In this document: positions 55,060 to 64,000 of the stretch, piece after piece
How the letters are laid out: each line of letters begins with the position of its first letter
How positions within the stretch are numbered: position 1 is the first letter of the stretch
Source of the DNA: Trinickia terrae
GTDB taxonomy: Bacteria; Pseudomonadota; Gammaproteobacteria; Burkholderiales; Burkholderiaceae
Direction of reading: 5' to 3'
Length of the DNA: 64,000 bases
Assembly: GCF_005144415.1 (NCBI RefSeq)
Contig: NZ_SWJE01000001.1
Coordinates: 372,001 to 436,000, forward strand
Notes under the pieces: model-generated
Database searches by the model: none
Told to the model about the DNA's origin: nothing
What the model saw: the letters and a program-made list of their open reading frames with translations, nothing else
Program-made: the position numbers and the translations under genes

Positions 55060-56068
55060 ACCCAATTCCATCCCGGCCGTTCGCAAGCGCGAGTTTCGCG
55101 TCACCTGGGAGGCGGCGCTTGGCCTTGTGCTCGTGCTGGCGCTCGTGTTCGGCAGCACGCTCTCGCCGATGTTCATCAGCAGCGCGAACCTCGGCAACAT
55201 GCTCGCCGATTTCACCGAAATCGCGCTGATGGCGCTGCCCATGACGCTCATCATCGTCACCGCGGAAATCGATTTGTCGGTGGCGTCGGTGCTCGGCGCG
55301 TCGAGCGCGCTGATGGGCGTGCTATGGCATATGGGCTTGCCGATGCCGGCCGTCATCGCGCTGGTGCTGGTTTTCGGCGCATTGGCCGGGTTCCTGAACG
55401 GCTTCGTGATCGTGCGCTTCAACCTGCCGTCGCTCGCCGTCACGATCGGCACGCTCGCGCTCTTTCGCGGGCTCGCCTATGTGCTGCTCGGCGATCAGGC
55501 GGTCGCCGATTTTCCGGCCGGCTATACCGCGTTCGGGATGAATAACGTCGGCAGCACGTTCCTGCCGCAGCCGTTCATCCTCGTCATCGTCGGCGCGATC
55601 GTCTTCAGTGTGCTGCTGCATCGCACGGCGTTCGGGCGCAGCCTCTTCGCGATCGGCGCGAACCCGACAGCCGCCGCGTTCTCCGGCATCGACGTCGCGC
55701 GCGTCAAGCTCAAGCTGTTCGTCATGTCCGGTTTCGTGAGCGCGCTGGCGGGCGTCGTCTACACGCTGCGTTTCACCAGCGCGCGCGGCGACAACGGCGA
55801 AGGCTTCGAGCTGTCGGTGATCGCGGCAGTGCTGTTCGGCGGCGTGAGCATCTTCGGCGGACGCGGCTCGATGATCGGCGTGCTGCTCTCGCTCGTGATC
55901 ATCGGCGTGCTGCGCAATGCGCTGACGCTCAACGACGTATCGAGCGAAACGCTGACGATCGTGACCGGCGCGCTGCTGCTGTCGTCGGTGCTGATCCCGA
56001 ATCTGATCGCGCGCTGGCGCAATATCCGCGAGCGGCGCTCGCTGATGCGCGCGGCGGCTTCGCGCTGA
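55052..56068 (+). CDS. Sugar ABC transporter permease, RhaQ-like
   Basis: A 338-residue second permease of the same family (TAEIDLSVASVLGASSALMG, AIGANPTAAAFSGIDVARVKLKLFVMSG). It overlaps the preceding permease gene by eight bases. The two-permease arrangement is that of the RhaSTPQ rhamnose importer of Rhizobium and suggests a heterodimeric channel. Confidence 0.9.
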   Translation: MAKPNSIPAVRKREFRVTWEAALGLVLVLALVFGSTLSPMFISSANLGNMLADFTEIALMALPMTLIIVTAEIDLSVASVLGASSALMGVLWHMGLPMPAVIALVLVFGALAGFLNGFVIVRFNLPSLAVTIGTLALFRGLAYVLLGDQAVADFPAGYTAFGMNNVGSTFLPQPFILVIVGAIVFSVLLHRTAFGRSLFAIGANPTAAAFSGIDVARVKLKLFVMSGFVSALAGVVYTLRFTSARGDNGEGFELSVIAAVLFGGVSIFGGRGSMIGVLLSLVIIGVLRNALTLNDVSSETLTIVTGALLLSSVLIPNLIARWRNIRERRSLMRAAASR

Positions 56069-56137
56069 TTCCTTCTATACCAACAACCGCTTGGGGCTCC
56101 GAATGGCGGGGTCCGGGCGTCTATCAGGAGACTTGCT

Positions 56138-57157
56138 ATGGCTGGGCATTTGCGTTTCTTTCTTCGCGGCATCGGCAAGCCGCTGATGTGCGCCGCGCTG
56201 GTGGTGGCGACATGTGCGGCTAGCGCCGCCGATATCAAGTCCGGTCTGAAGATCGCCTTCGTGCCGAAGCAGATCAATAACCCTTACGAAGTGACCGCCG
56301 ATAACGGCGGCATGGATGCGATCAAGGAATTCGGCGGCGACGGCAAGGTGGTCGGGCCGTCGGATGCGGGCGCTTCGTCGCAGGTTTCGTACATCAATAC
56401 GCTCGTCACGCAGCGCCAGAGCGCGATCGTGATCGCCGCCAACGATGCGAATGCACTCGTTCCTTACCTCAAGCGGGCGATGTCGCAAGGCATCAAGGTC
56501 GTGACCTTCGATTCGGACACGGCGCCTGCCGGACGGCAACTGTTCGTCAACCAAGCGAATGCCGAATCGATCGGGCGCGGGCAGATTCAATTGCTGTCGA
56601 AGCTGATCGGCGGCGAGGGCGAATTCGCAATTCTTTCGGCGACGCCGAATGCGACGAATCAGAATACCTGGATCAAGTGGATGCAGGAGGAATTGAAAAA
56701 GCCCGAATACGCGAAGATGAAGCTCGTCAAGATCGCCTATGGCAACGATGACGACCAGAAGTCGTTTGTCGAAACTCAAGGCTTGCTGCAGGCGTATCCC
56801 AATCTCAAGGGCATCGTCGCGCCGACTTCGGTGGGCGTCGCGGCGGCGGCTCGCTATTTGTCGACTTCGCCTAAGAAAGGGCAGGTCGTGGTGACGGGGC
56901 TTGGCACGCCGAACCAGATGCGCGCGTTCATCAAGAATGGAACCGTCAAGGCATTCCAATTGTGGGATCCGGGTCAATTGGGTTATCTGGCGGCTTATGC
57001 CGCGGCCAACCTGGCGTCGGGGACGATCACCGGCAAGGAAGGCGAATCCTTTGACGCGGGCAAGCTCGGCAAGCGGACGATCGGCAAGGACGGCGAGATC
57101 ATCCTTGGGCCGCCGACGACATTCGATGCGAGCAATATCGATAATTTCAATTTCTAA
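56138..57157 (+). CDS. L-rhamnose periplasmic binding protein, RhaS-like
   Basis: A 339-residue exported protein with a signal peptide (residues about 1-30, cleavage near CAASAADIK). The mature part IAFVPKQINNPYEVTADNGGMDAIKEFGG and the FDSDTAPAGRQLFVNQA segment match rhamnose-type sugar-binding proteins of the type-1 periplasmic fold. The usual CUT2 order places it with the ATPase and permeases. CAGGAGACTTGC precedes ATG 56138. It is followed by a terminator at 57224. Confidence 0.92.
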   Translation: MAGHLRFFLRGIGKPLMCAALVVATCAASAADIKSGLKIAFVPKQINNPYEVTADNGGMDAIKEFGGDGKVVGPSDAGASSQVSYINTLVTQRQSAIVIAANDANALVPYLKRAMSQGIKVVTFDSDTAPAGRQLFVNQANAESIGRGQIQLLSKLIGGEGEFAILSATPNATNQNTWIKWMQEELKKPEYAKMKLVKIAYGNDDDQKSFVETQGLLQAYPNLKGIVAPTSVGVAAAARYLSTSPKKGQVVVTGLGTPNQMRAFIKNGTVKAFQLWDPGQLGYLAAYAAANLASGTITGKEGESFDAGKLGKRTIGKDGEIILGPPTTFDASNIDNFNF

Positions 57158-57223
57158 CCCGATTGGGGCCGACAGGCGGCTGCACCGCAACAAGCTTCTT
57201 TCCTAAGAACCGGTGTTGTTTTT

Positions 57224-57246
57224 AGCGCCCTTTTGGGCGCTTTTTT
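57224..57246 (+). terminator. Intrinsic terminator of the rhamnose transporter genes
   Basis: AGCGCCC (57224-57230), a TTTT loop and GGGCGCT (57235-57241) are followed by a T run ending at 57246. It lies 67 bases after the binding-protein stop. Confidence 0.85.
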
Positions 57247-57334
57247 ATTGTTCTTTACCGCGCGGGGGCAGATAGCGTTAGTCAATCCGGGCAACCCGTG
57301 GCATAGTCACGCAAATTGTTCTTTAGGAGAAAAG

Positions 57335-57907
57335 ATGGCTACGCTCAAGCAAATCCAAAGCCGAATCGAAAAGCTGCAGGCGCAAGCGGAGAGCTTGCTC
57401 GCTAAACGCGCGTCGGTCGTGATCGCGGAAATCCGCGCCATGATGGATAAACATGGTTTGACCACCGCCGATATCGACGCCCATACGCCGAAGAAGCGCG
57501 GGCCGAAGCCCAAGGGCGCCGCCTCGCTGGCAGGCGCGCCGGGCAAGGTCAAAGGCCTCACGGCCGCGGGCAAGATGCCGCCGAAGTACCGCGATCCGGC
57601 GACCGGCGCGACCTGGAGCGGCCATGCGCGTCCGCCGGCATGGATCAAGGATGCAAAAGACCGCTCAGTCTTCCTGATCGACAAGTCGGCCGCGGGCGCT
57701 TCCGAGGCAAAGCCTGCTGCCGCTAAAAAGGCTCCCGCCGCCCAGAAGGCGCGTGGCGTAAAACGGGCGGTGACGCGCAAGGCCGCCGCCAAGAAGACGG
57801 CAACGGCAAAACCCGCCAAGACCAGCAAAGCGGCCAAACCGGCCGCAACGCGCAGCAAGCGCCGCACTACCGCTGCCAAAAGCGCTGCCAAAAGCGCTGC
57901 CGCCTGA
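57335..57907 (+). CDS. H-NS family nucleoid protein with Ala/Lys-rich tail
   Basis: A 190-residue H-NS-like protein. The N-terminal coiled coil (IQSRIEKLQAQAESLLAKRASVV) is the dimerisation region. The DNA-binding core is in KYRDPATGATWSGHARPPAWIKDAKDRSVFLI (about residues 88-119). From residue about 125 to the end the protein becomes a repetitive Ala/Lys/Pro-rich tail resembling eukaryotic histone H1, with a 15-base tandem repeat near the 3' end. AGGAGAAAAG sets ATG 57335. It probably binds A+T-rich DNA and may silence transferred genes such as those at 6.8-8.5 kb. Confidence 0.9.
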   Translation: MATLKQIQSRIEKLQAQAESLLAKRASVVIAEIRAMMDKHGLTTADIDAHTPKKRGPKPKGAASLAGAPGKVKGLTAAGKMPPKYRDPATGATWSGHARPPAWIKDAKDRSVFLIDKSAAGASEAKPAAAKKAPAAQKARGVKRAVTRKAAAKKTATAKPAKTSKAAKPAATRSKRRTTAAKSAAKSAAA

Positions 57908-58124
57908 GACTCGCGGCGCACCCGCCGCGGCGTGATGGACGGTATCGGGTTGCACTTCGGATCGGATTTGTCCGTTCCCAAGTGCAACGTGAATTAAGCG
58001 CGGCACGAATCGATTCGTCTGGCGAATGCGCTTTTTTGCAATTTTGTTGTCAATTTTTCATACCGGAAATGCCTATTTTGGCTCGCCGGCAGGCTGAAGC
58101 GCAGCCAAGAAAAAGGACCCGCCG

Positions 58125-58793
58125 ATGCTCGTCGTCCATCACCTGAACAACTCGCGCTCGCAGCGCGTGCTGTGGATGCTGGAGGAACTCGGCGTCGAGT
58201 ACGACGTGCGCCGCTACGAGCGGGACCGCGTGACGATGCTCGCGCCGCCCGAGCTGCGTGCCGTCCATCCGCTCGGCAAGTCGCCGGTCGTGACCGACGG
58301 GGCGCTGACGCTGGCGGAGTCCGGCGCAATTCTTGAATATCTCGTCGAGCGCTACGGCAACGGGCGCTTCATGCCGCCGCCAGGCACGCCCGAGCGAGCG
58401 CGCCATACCTATTGGATGCACTACGCCGAGGGGTCGGCGATGCCGCCGCTCTTGCTCAAGCTCGTCGCCTTGCGCATCGCGGCAGCGAAGGCGCCGTTCT
58501 TCGTCAAGCCGATTGCACGCAAGATCTCTGAGAAGCTGCAAGCGGATTTCGTCGATCCGCAACTGAATCTGCACTTCGGCTATATTGCCGGCCAATTGAG
58601 CGCAACCGGCTGGTTCGCGGGCAACGATTTCACGGCCGCCGACATTCAAATGAGCTTTCCGCTGGAAGCAGGCGCGAAGCGCGCGGGCGCGGCAAAGCAT
58701 CCGAACATCCTGGCGTTTCTCGAACGCATTCACGCTCGCCCGGCATATCGGCGAGCGCTGGCGCGGGGCGGTCCTTACGACCTTTTGGATTGA
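58125..58793 (+). CDS. Glutathione S-transferase
   Basis: A 222-residue GST-fold protein. The N-terminal thioredoxin-like domain starts LVVHHLNNSRSQRVLWMLEELGVEY, with S10/R11 in the place of the usual catalytic residue region, and HPLGKSPVVTDG and ESGAILEYL form the glutathione site. The C-terminal helical domain ends YDLLD. Cytoplasmic. The stand-alone context gives no substrate. AGGACCCGCC precedes ATG 58125. Confidence 0.9.
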   Translation: MLVVHHLNNSRSQRVLWMLEELGVEYDVRRYERDRVTMLAPPELRAVHPLGKSPVVTDGALTLAESGAILEYLVERYGNGRFMPPPGTPERARHTYWMHYAEGSAMPPLLLKLVALRIAAAKAPFFVKPIARKISEKLQADFVDPQLNLHFGYIAGQLSATGWFAGNDFTAADIQMSFPLEAGAKRAGAAKHPNILAFLERIHARPAYRRALARGGPYDLLD

Positions 58794-58889
58794 CCGCCGT
58801 TGCGGATAGCGAACATCGGCATAAGCCTTGCTTGAGGCAAATGTGAGCGGCTGGTTGGGCCGCGTCCTTTTAGCGAGCCCGCCACCGAT

Positions 58890-60494
58890 ATGCACCCGGA
58901 CAATCCAGCCTCAGAGCATGCTTTCTCCGCCGCCGCGCGCGACCTTGTCGCGCCGCCCGAAGAGCGCTTCCGAATTCTCGTCGAAGCCGTCGAAGACTAC
59001 GCGATCGTCATGCTCGATCGCGATGGCTGCATCGCGAGCTGGAACACCGGCGCGCAGAAGATCAAAGGCTATTCGGCGCGCGAAATCATGGGGCGGCATT
59101 TTTCCATCTTCTATCCGCCCGACGACGTGGCGGCGCGCAAGCCGGAGCGGGAGCTCGAGACGGCGACGCGAATCGGGCGCGTCGAGGACGAAGGCTGGCG
59201 CGTGCGCAAGGACGGTTCGATGTTCTGGGCCAACGCGGTGATCACGGCAGTCTACGAAACGCGAGACGGCAAACGCGAGTTGTGCGGTTTCGCAAAGGTG
59301 ACCCGCGACATGACAGAACGCAAGCGGCTACGCGAGCTCGAAGTGGCGAGCCAGCACATGAACGAGTTTCTCGCCACGCTCGCACACGAGTTGCGCAATC
59401 CGCTCGCGCCGGTGCGCAACGCGCTGAGCGTGATGATGCTCGAGCCGTTCGCGAGCCCGACGGTCAAGCAATGCCGCGACATGATCGACCGGCAGATTAC
59501 CCATCTCACCCGTCTCGTCGACGACCTGCTCGACGTGGGCCGCGTGACGACGGGCAAGATCGTGCTGCGCCTCGAGCCGGTCGACATGAAAGACGTGATG
59601 ATCCGCGCCATCGAGATGATGCGTCCGCACCTCGACATGCGGGAGCAAGCGATCGACGTCTCCTATCCGAAAACGCGCATCATGGTGAACGGCGACTTGG
59701 CGCGTCTCGTGCAAATCGCGCAGAACTTGCTCAGCAACGCGTCGAAGTTCTCGGAGCCGAAAACGCGGATCGGCATGTCGCTGCACCAGGAGGGGAATCT
59801 GGCCACGCTGCGCGTGACCGATAGCGGCTGCGGGGTCGAGCCCGATGCGCTCGATTCGATCTTCGATCTGTTCATGCAGGCCGACAACCAGCTCGAGCGC
59901 AAGGAAGGCGGGCTCGGCGTCGGCTTGACGCTGTGCCGGTGGCTCGCCGAGATGCACGGTGGCGCGGTGACGGTGGCGAGCGCCGGCCGCGGGCAGGGGG
60001 CCACGTTTACGTTGCGTCTGCCGCGGATCGCGGCGACGTCGAAAGACGCCGAGCCGGATGGCGCCGCACCGGTGGCGGCTGAGCCGGGCGGAAACGACGA
60101 TCGCAACATGCTGCACATCCTGATCGTCGACGACAACCGCGACTCGGCCGACAGCATGGCGATGCTGATGACCCTCAAGGGGCATCGCGTGCGGGTGGCC
60201 TATAGCGGCCTGCAGGCGCTGGAGATGGCGAGCGCCGAACGCGTGGACGTCGCGCTGATCGACATCGCGATGCCGGGCGCGGACGGCTTCGCGGTATTGC
60301 GGCAGTTGAAGGCGATACCGGCGACGAAGGAGGTGCTGTACGCGGCCATGACCGGCTTCGGCCAGGCGAGCGACATGGAGCGCTCGCTGCAGGGCGGATT
60401 CGACGCGCATCTGACGAAGCCGGTGCCGTTGGCCCTGATCGATTCGCTGCTGCAGCGCGCGATCGAGCGGCGCGGCGGGGGAGAGGCGCACTAG
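58890..60494 (+). CDS. PAS-domain hybrid histidine kinase
   Basis: A 534-residue cytoplasmic kinase. A PAS domain (residues about 30-140; YAIVMLDRDGCIASWNTGAQKIKGYSAREI region) precedes the HisKA with phosphoacceptor His in LAHELRNPLAPVRNAL (about residue 168). The ATPase domain shows NLLSNASKFSE, DSGCGVEPD and GGLGVGLTLCR. A receiver domain (from about residue 405) has IVDDNRDSA and the aspartate in LIDIAMPGAD. No membrane segment, so it senses a cytoplasmic signal such as redox or light through PAS. The ribosome binding site is weak. No adjacent response regulator gene. Confidence 0.92.
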   Translation: MHPDNPASEHAFSAAARDLVAPPEERFRILVEAVEDYAIVMLDRDGCIASWNTGAQKIKGYSAREIMGRHFSIFYPPDDVAARKPERELETATRIGRVEDEGWRVRKDGSMFWANAVITAVYETRDGKRELCGFAKVTRDMTERKRLRELEVASQHMNEFLATLAHELRNPLAPVRNALSVMMLEPFASPTVKQCRDMIDRQITHLTRLVDDLLDVGRVTTGKIVLRLEPVDMKDVMIRAIEMMRPHLDMREQAIDVSYPKTRIMVNGDLARLVQIAQNLLSNASKFSEPKTRIGMSLHQEGNLATLRVTDSGCGVEPDALDSIFDLFMQADNQLERKEGGLGVGLTLCRWLAEMHGGAVTVASAGRGQGATFTLRLPRIAATSKDAEPDGAAPVAAEPGGNDDRNMLHILIVDDNRDSADSMAMLMTLKGHRVRVAYSGLQALEMASAERVDVALIDIAMPGADGFAVLRQLKAIPATKEVLYAAMTGFGQASDMERSLQGGFDAHLTKPVPLALIDSLLQRAIERRGGGEAH

Positions 60495-60520
60495 CGCGCG
60501 TGGTCCCCATCAGTGCGGCG

Positions 60521-61147
60521 TCAAGTGAGCGGCAAATCGATGTGCTTCTTGAACGGCGCGCGCTGTTCGAGCCGCGAATACCAGCGCTCGAGATTCGGCA
60601 TCGACGGCCGTTCGACACCCTGCAGCCCGAACCAGCGCTTGGCGAACGCGCCGAGCACGATGTCGGCGATCGTGAACTTGTCGCTCTCCAGGAAGAATCG
60701 GCCGCTCAGATGGTCGTCGAGCAGCTTCCAGCGCGCCGTGACGGTCTTCAGGTCCGCTTCGAACTGAGCGAGGTTGCGCTCGGCGGCGCTCGTGCGCACG
60801 ACGCTCATGAACACCGGCCGCTCGGCGGGCTGCAGTGCCGAGAGCGACCAGTCGAGCCAGCGGTCGATGCTCGCGCGCAGCTTCGGCTCGGCGGGGTAGA
60901 GCTGGCTCGCGGGTCCGTACTGTGTGACGAGATAGCGCAGGATCGAGTTCGACTCCCAGAGCACGAAGGTCCCGTCGACAAGCGTCGGGATCTGGCCGTT
61001 CGGATTGAGGCTCAGGTAGTCGGGATCGCGAACGCGGCCGAACTGCAGGCCGGCGTCGATGCGCTCGAACGGCAGGCTCAGTTCGTCGCAGCACCAGAGC
61101 ACCTTCTGAACGTTGACCGAGTTGGCGCGTCCCCAGATTTTCAGCAT
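60521..61147 (-). CDS. Glutathione S-transferase
   Basis: A 208-residue GST. WGRANSVNVQKVLWCCDEL at the N-terminus, LNPNGQIPTLVDG and LWESNSILRYLV form the glutathione site; SDKFTIADIVLGAFAKRWF is in the helical domain. It belongs to the same broad family as the protein at 58125 but the sequence is clearly distinct. ATG at 61147 was chosen because the fold starts there; the frame continues upstream without homology. Convergent with the hybrid kinase gene, 26 bases apart. Confidence 0.92.
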   Translation of the reverse strand: MLKIWGRANSVNVQKVLWCCDELSLPFERIDAGLQFGRVRDPDYLSLNPNGQIPTLVDGTFVLWESNSILRYLVTQYGPASQLYPAEPKLRASIDRWLDWSLSALQPAERPVFMSVVRTSAAERNLAQFEADLKTVTARWKLLDDHLSGRFFLESDKFTIADIVLGAFAKRWFGLQGVERPSMPNLERWYSRLEQRAPFKKHIDLPLT

Positions 61148-61305
61148 TTGTCCATTCCTCCCATAAGCGGCGTCTCGTTGCCCGCTACGATACACGATCA
61201 GCCTGACGAGCCGCCTGCCGTGGCGGGACGGCCCTGCCCAGCGTTTTGCCTCGACAAATTTGTACAATACGGAGAACTTCGAAGGTCCTGCGAGGAGGCA
61301 CCCGA

Positions 61306-62961
61306 ATGGCCCGCATTGTCCCGGACGACTGGAAGCAATTGACCGCCGTCGGCGCCGCCGAACGCGAGCGCGAGACGCTGGCGCGCTTCGAGACGGCGCT
61401 GCCCGACGGCTACACCGTCTATCACGGCGTGCATTGGACGCGCCTGAACCAGAGCTTTTCGGTATTCGGCGAAGCGGACTTCGTGATCGTGAGTCCGGCG
61501 GGCCGCGTGCTGATCGTCGAGCAGAAGGCCGGGTTTCTGCGCGAGACGCCCAAGGGGCTCGTCAAGGTGTACCTGCAGACCGAGCGCAACGTGTCGATTC
61601 AATTGGCGCGCACGATCGAGGGGATGCATCGGCGCTTTACAGCGGCCTTCGGCGCGGGCACCTACTGCATCGAAGAGCTGCTGTATTGCCCCGACTATGT
61701 CGTGAAGAATGCGGCGATCGCGGGCGTGAATCCCGATCGCATCGTCGATGCGACGCGCAAGGATCGCCTCGCGGCGATCGTCCTCCAGGCGCTTCCGGCC
61801 GACGAGCCGCGACTCTCATGCGCGCCGAAAATCCACCACTTCCTGGCCGACGAACTGGCGCTGACGCCCGACGCGAGCGCGCTCGTCGGCCAGGCGGGCA
61901 CGCTCGTCACGCGGCTTGCCGGCGGTCTCGCCACCTGGGCGCGCCGGCTCGAGTTCACGCCGTTCCGGCTGCGCGTGATCGGCACCGCCGGCTCGGGCAA
62001 GACGCAACTGGCGGTGCAGGTGATGAAGGATGCGGTCGCGAGCGGCAAGCGTCCGCTCTATGTCTGCTTCAACCGGCCGCTGGCGGATCACATCGCGCGC
62101 GTCGCGCCGCCCGAGGCGAAAGTTGCGAACTACCACCAGCTCTGCGACTGGATCGCGCGCGACGCGGGGCGCACGCCCGATTTCCAGTCCCCCGACATCT
62201 TCAGCCGTCTCGAGACGACCTTCGCCGATGCGCCGATCGATGCGCGCTGGCAATTCGACATCCTGATCGTCGACGAGGGGCAGGATTTCCAGCAGCCGTG
62301 GGTCGATGCGCTGGCGCGGCTCGTGGCGCCCGGCGGTGCGTGGTGGTGGCTCGAAGATCCGCTGCAGAACCTCTACATGCGCGAGCCCGTGGCGTTGCCG
62401 GGCTGGACGGTGCTCAAGGAAATGACGAACTACCGCAGCCCGCGCGACATCCTCGACTACGTGCGCGACATCGTCGGCGAGCCGGTGCCGCTCGCGGCGA
62501 GCCTGGCATCGGGCAGCCCGTTCGACGGCTCGGAGATCGCCGTGTCCGCCTATGACGCCGCGAGCGGGGACGGCGCCATCGAGGCGACCAAGCGCGCCAT
62601 CACTCAGGCTCTCTCGCTCGGCTTCCGGAAGCAGGACATCGCGGTGCTGTCGTTTCGCGGACGCGAAGGCTCAGCGCTGACCGCGCTCGATCATCTCGGC
62701 CCGCACCGGCTGCGCAGCTTCACGGGCAAGTACGATTTGTTCGGCAACCCCGAGTATCGCGAGGGCGACGTGCTGCTCGAATCGATCTATCGCTTCAAGG
62801 GGCAGTCGGCGCCGTGCGTGATCCTGACCGAGGTCGATTTCGAAGCCTTCGACGAACGCAGCGCGCGCAAGCTCTTCGTCGGCGCGACGCGGGCGACGAT
62901 GAAGCTGATCGTCGTCGCGTCGCAGCGTGCGGCGCGCCATCTGCGCGGCGGCGAGGCGTGA
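61306..62961 (+). CDS. NERD nuclease-helicase-like protein (UvrD/Rep superfamily)
   Basis: A 551-residue protein. The N-terminal region (residues about 15-120) resembles a nuclease-related NERD domain, with EADFVIVSPAGRVLIVEQKAG holding the D/E-x-K pattern. Residues about 215-540 form a superfamily 1 helicase-type ATPase: Walker A GTAGSGKTQLA, Walker B ILIVDEGQDFQQ, and motif-VI-like LFVGATRATMKLIV. GAGGAGGC (61292-61299) sets ATG 61306. It could act in DNA repair or in phage defence; nothing nearby decides which. No ribosomal or mobile marker flanks it. Confidence 0.82.
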   Translation: MARIVPDDWKQLTAVGAAERERETLARFETALPDGYTVYHGVHWTRLNQSFSVFGEADFVIVSPAGRVLIVEQKAGFLRETPKGLVKVYLQTERNVSIQLARTIEGMHRRFTAAFGAGTYCIEELLYCPDYVVKNAAIAGVNPDRIVDATRKDRLAAIVLQALPADEPRLSCAPKIHHFLADELALTPDASALVGQAGTLVTRLAGGLATWARRLEFTPFRLRVIGTAGSGKTQLAVQVMKDAVASGKRPLYVCFNRPLADHIARVAPPEAKVANYHQLCDWIARDAGRTPDFQSPDIFSRLETTFADAPIDARWQFDILIVDEGQDFQQPWVDALARLVAPGGAWWWLEDPLQNLYMREPVALPGWTVLKEMTNYRSPRDILDYVRDIVGEPVPLAASLASGSPFDGSEIAVSAYDAASGDGAIEATKRAITQALSLGFRKQDIAVLSFRGREGSALTALDHLGPHRLRSFTGKYDLFGNPEYREGDVLLESIYRFKGQSAPCVILTEVDFEAFDERSARKLFVGATRATMKLIVVASQRAARHLRGGEA

Positions 62962-62971
62962 CTCGCTCTCT

Positions 62972-64000
62972 CTACGCAACCTGAAACGTCGACACCGCGC
63001 GCCGCAAGCCGTCGGCCTGCTCCTCGAGCGACGCGGCCGCCGCCGCGGCCTGCTCGACGAGCGCGGCGTTCTGCTGCGAGACCTCGTCCATCTGCGACAC
63101 CGCGCGGTTCACCTGCTCGATCCCGTCGCTCTGCTCGTGCGAGGCGGCGGCGATCTCGTTCATGATGTCGGTGACGTGGCGCACCGCGCTCTGGATGTCC
63201 TGCATCGTTGCGCCCGCCGAGCTGACGAGCCGCGAGCCGGCCGCCACGCGCTGCGCCGATTCGCCGATCAGCTCCTTGATCTCTTTCGCGGCCACCGCCG
63301 AGCGCTGCGCGAGCGTGCGCACTTCGCCCGCGACGACCGCGAAGCCGCGGCCTTGCTCGCCGGCGCGCGCGGCCTCGACCGCCGCGTTCAGCGCGAGGAT
63401 GTTGGTCTGGAACGCGATGCTCTCGATCACGCCGATGATGTCGACTATCTTTTGCGAGCTGCGGTCGATCTCGTTCATCGTCCCGACGACTTCGCCGACC
63501 ACCGAGCCGCCCTTGCTCGCGATCTGCTGCGCGTTGTCGGCGAGCGTCTGAGCTTCGCGCGCGTTGTCGGCGTTCTGCTTCACCGTCGCCGTGAGCTCCT
63601 CCATGCTGGCGGCGGTCTGCTGCAGCGCCGCCGCTTGCTCTTCGGTGCGCTGCGACAGGTCGGAGTTGCCGGCCGCGATCTCGCGCGTGGCCGTCGCGAT
63701 CGATTCGGAGCCGTGCGTGACCTTGCGCACCGTGTCGGTCAGGCTGCGCTGCATCGTCTGCAGACCCTTCGTGAGCTCGCCCATTTCGTCCTGCGAGCGC
63801 GTCTCGATGCGGGCCGTCAGGTCGCCGCCGGCGATGCGCTTGAAGTGATCGAGGATCTCCGCGAGCGGGCGCCCGATCGCGCGCTGCAGGCTGAACGCGC
63901 AGCCCGCGCACGTTACGAGGCCGAGCACGATCAGGATGCCGTTGATCCAGGAGAGCGTCGTGAAGCGGTCCTGCGCCGCTTCGAAGGACTGCTGGCCGTG
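62972..64000 (-). CDS. Methyl-accepting chemotaxis protein (C-terminal part; runs off the window)
   Basis: The reading frame remains open to the right edge, so the N-terminal sensor region is missing. The visible 342 residues begin before a membrane helix ([19 protein letters not shown]), then a HAMP domain ([24 protein letters not shown]) and a signalling domain with the invariant hairpin tip [38 protein letters not shown]. Methylation-site glutamines/glutamates lie in the flanking helices ([21 protein letters not shown]). It would transmit a chemoeffector signal to CheA/CheW at the cell pole. Confidence 0.93.
   Translation of the reverse strand, partial: HGQQSFEAAQDRFTTLSWINGILIVLGLVTCAGCAFSLQRAIGRPLAEILDHFKRIAGGDLTARIETRSQDEMGELTKGLQTMQRSLTDTVRKVTHGSESIATATREIAAGNSDLSQRTEEQAAALQQTAASMEELTATVKQNADNAREAQTLADNAQQIASKGGSVVGEVVGTMNEIDRSSQKIVDIIGVIESIAFQTNILALNAAVEAARAGEQGRGFAVVAGEVRTLAQRSAVAAKEIKELIGESAQRVAAGSRLVSSAGATMQDIQSAVRHVTDIMNEIAAASHEQSDGIEQVNRAVSQMDEVSQQNAALVEQAAAAAASLEEQADGLRRAVSTFQVA

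Overview
The window is high-GC chromosomal DNA from a betaproteobacterium of the Burkholderiaceae (Burkholderia/Paraburkholderia/Trinickia type). Evidence for this is the codon use, a cyanide-insensitive-type cytochrome bd operon, a DUF3138-type outer-membrane protein, an H-NS protein with an Ala/Lys-rich tail, DHA2 and Bcr exporters, and many LysR regulators. The gene content (accessory catabolism, transport, two-component systems, no rRNA, tRNA or core informational genes) would suit a secondary chromosome, but that is inference.

Layout. 1-4.5 kb: the 5' part of a GMC oxidoreductase, a divergent sigma-factor-like protein, and a hybrid histidine kinase convergent with, and overlapping, its likely NarL-type response regulator. 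4.5-6.8 kb: a LysR regulator divergent from a guanidinobutyrase-type ureohydrolase, followed by a fragment of a transporter. 6.8-8.5 kb: a short island of lower GC and different style. It holds a 78-residue peptide gene, an attenuator-like hairpin and a 386-residue protein that resembles no standard metabolic enzyme; this is the most novel-looking cassette here. 8.8-11.7 kb: a cytochrome bd-type quinol oxidase operon (cydA, a 20-codon micro-ORF, cydB, a small membrane subunit) with two FNR-like boxes upstream. 11.9-18.2 kb: a tautomerase, a class II aldolase, a putative glycolipid-binding protein, a Bcr-type exporter coupled to an FAD/NAD(P)-binding protein, and a divergent MocR/PdxR-type regulator.

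18.2-35.8 kb: a polyamine-use locus. A single leftward run of ten genes encodes a gamma-glutamyl-GABA hydrolase, gamma-glutamylputrescine synthetase, a putrescine-type transaminase, a PotFGHI-like ABC importer, a DUF3138-type outer-membrane protein and two paralogous PuuB-like oxidases. Divergent from it are PuuR, an aldehyde dehydrogenase, an agmatinase and a LysR regulator. Together these can import putrescine or make it from agmatine and convert it through gamma-glutamyl intermediates to GABA.

35.9-42.3 kb: miscellaneous genes (haloacid dehalogenase-like, orphan sulfonate-type binding protein, GNAT acetyltransferase, cupin, His-rich exported protein, DHA2 exporter with divergent TetR, single-domain receiver). 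42.3-57.2 kb: an oxidative, non-phosphorylated L-rhamnose pathway (L-rhamnose 1-dehydrogenase, lactonase, L-rhamnonate dehydratase, a second SDR, mutarotase, MFS and ABC transporters, LysR). It is interrupted by a lone gene for an unusual thiamine-diphosphate-enzyme-like protein. 57.3-64 kb: H-NS, two glutathione S-transferases, a PAS hybrid kinase, a NERD-helicase protein and the 3' part of a chemotaxis receptor. No insertion sequence, CRISPR array, tRNA or rRNA was seen.
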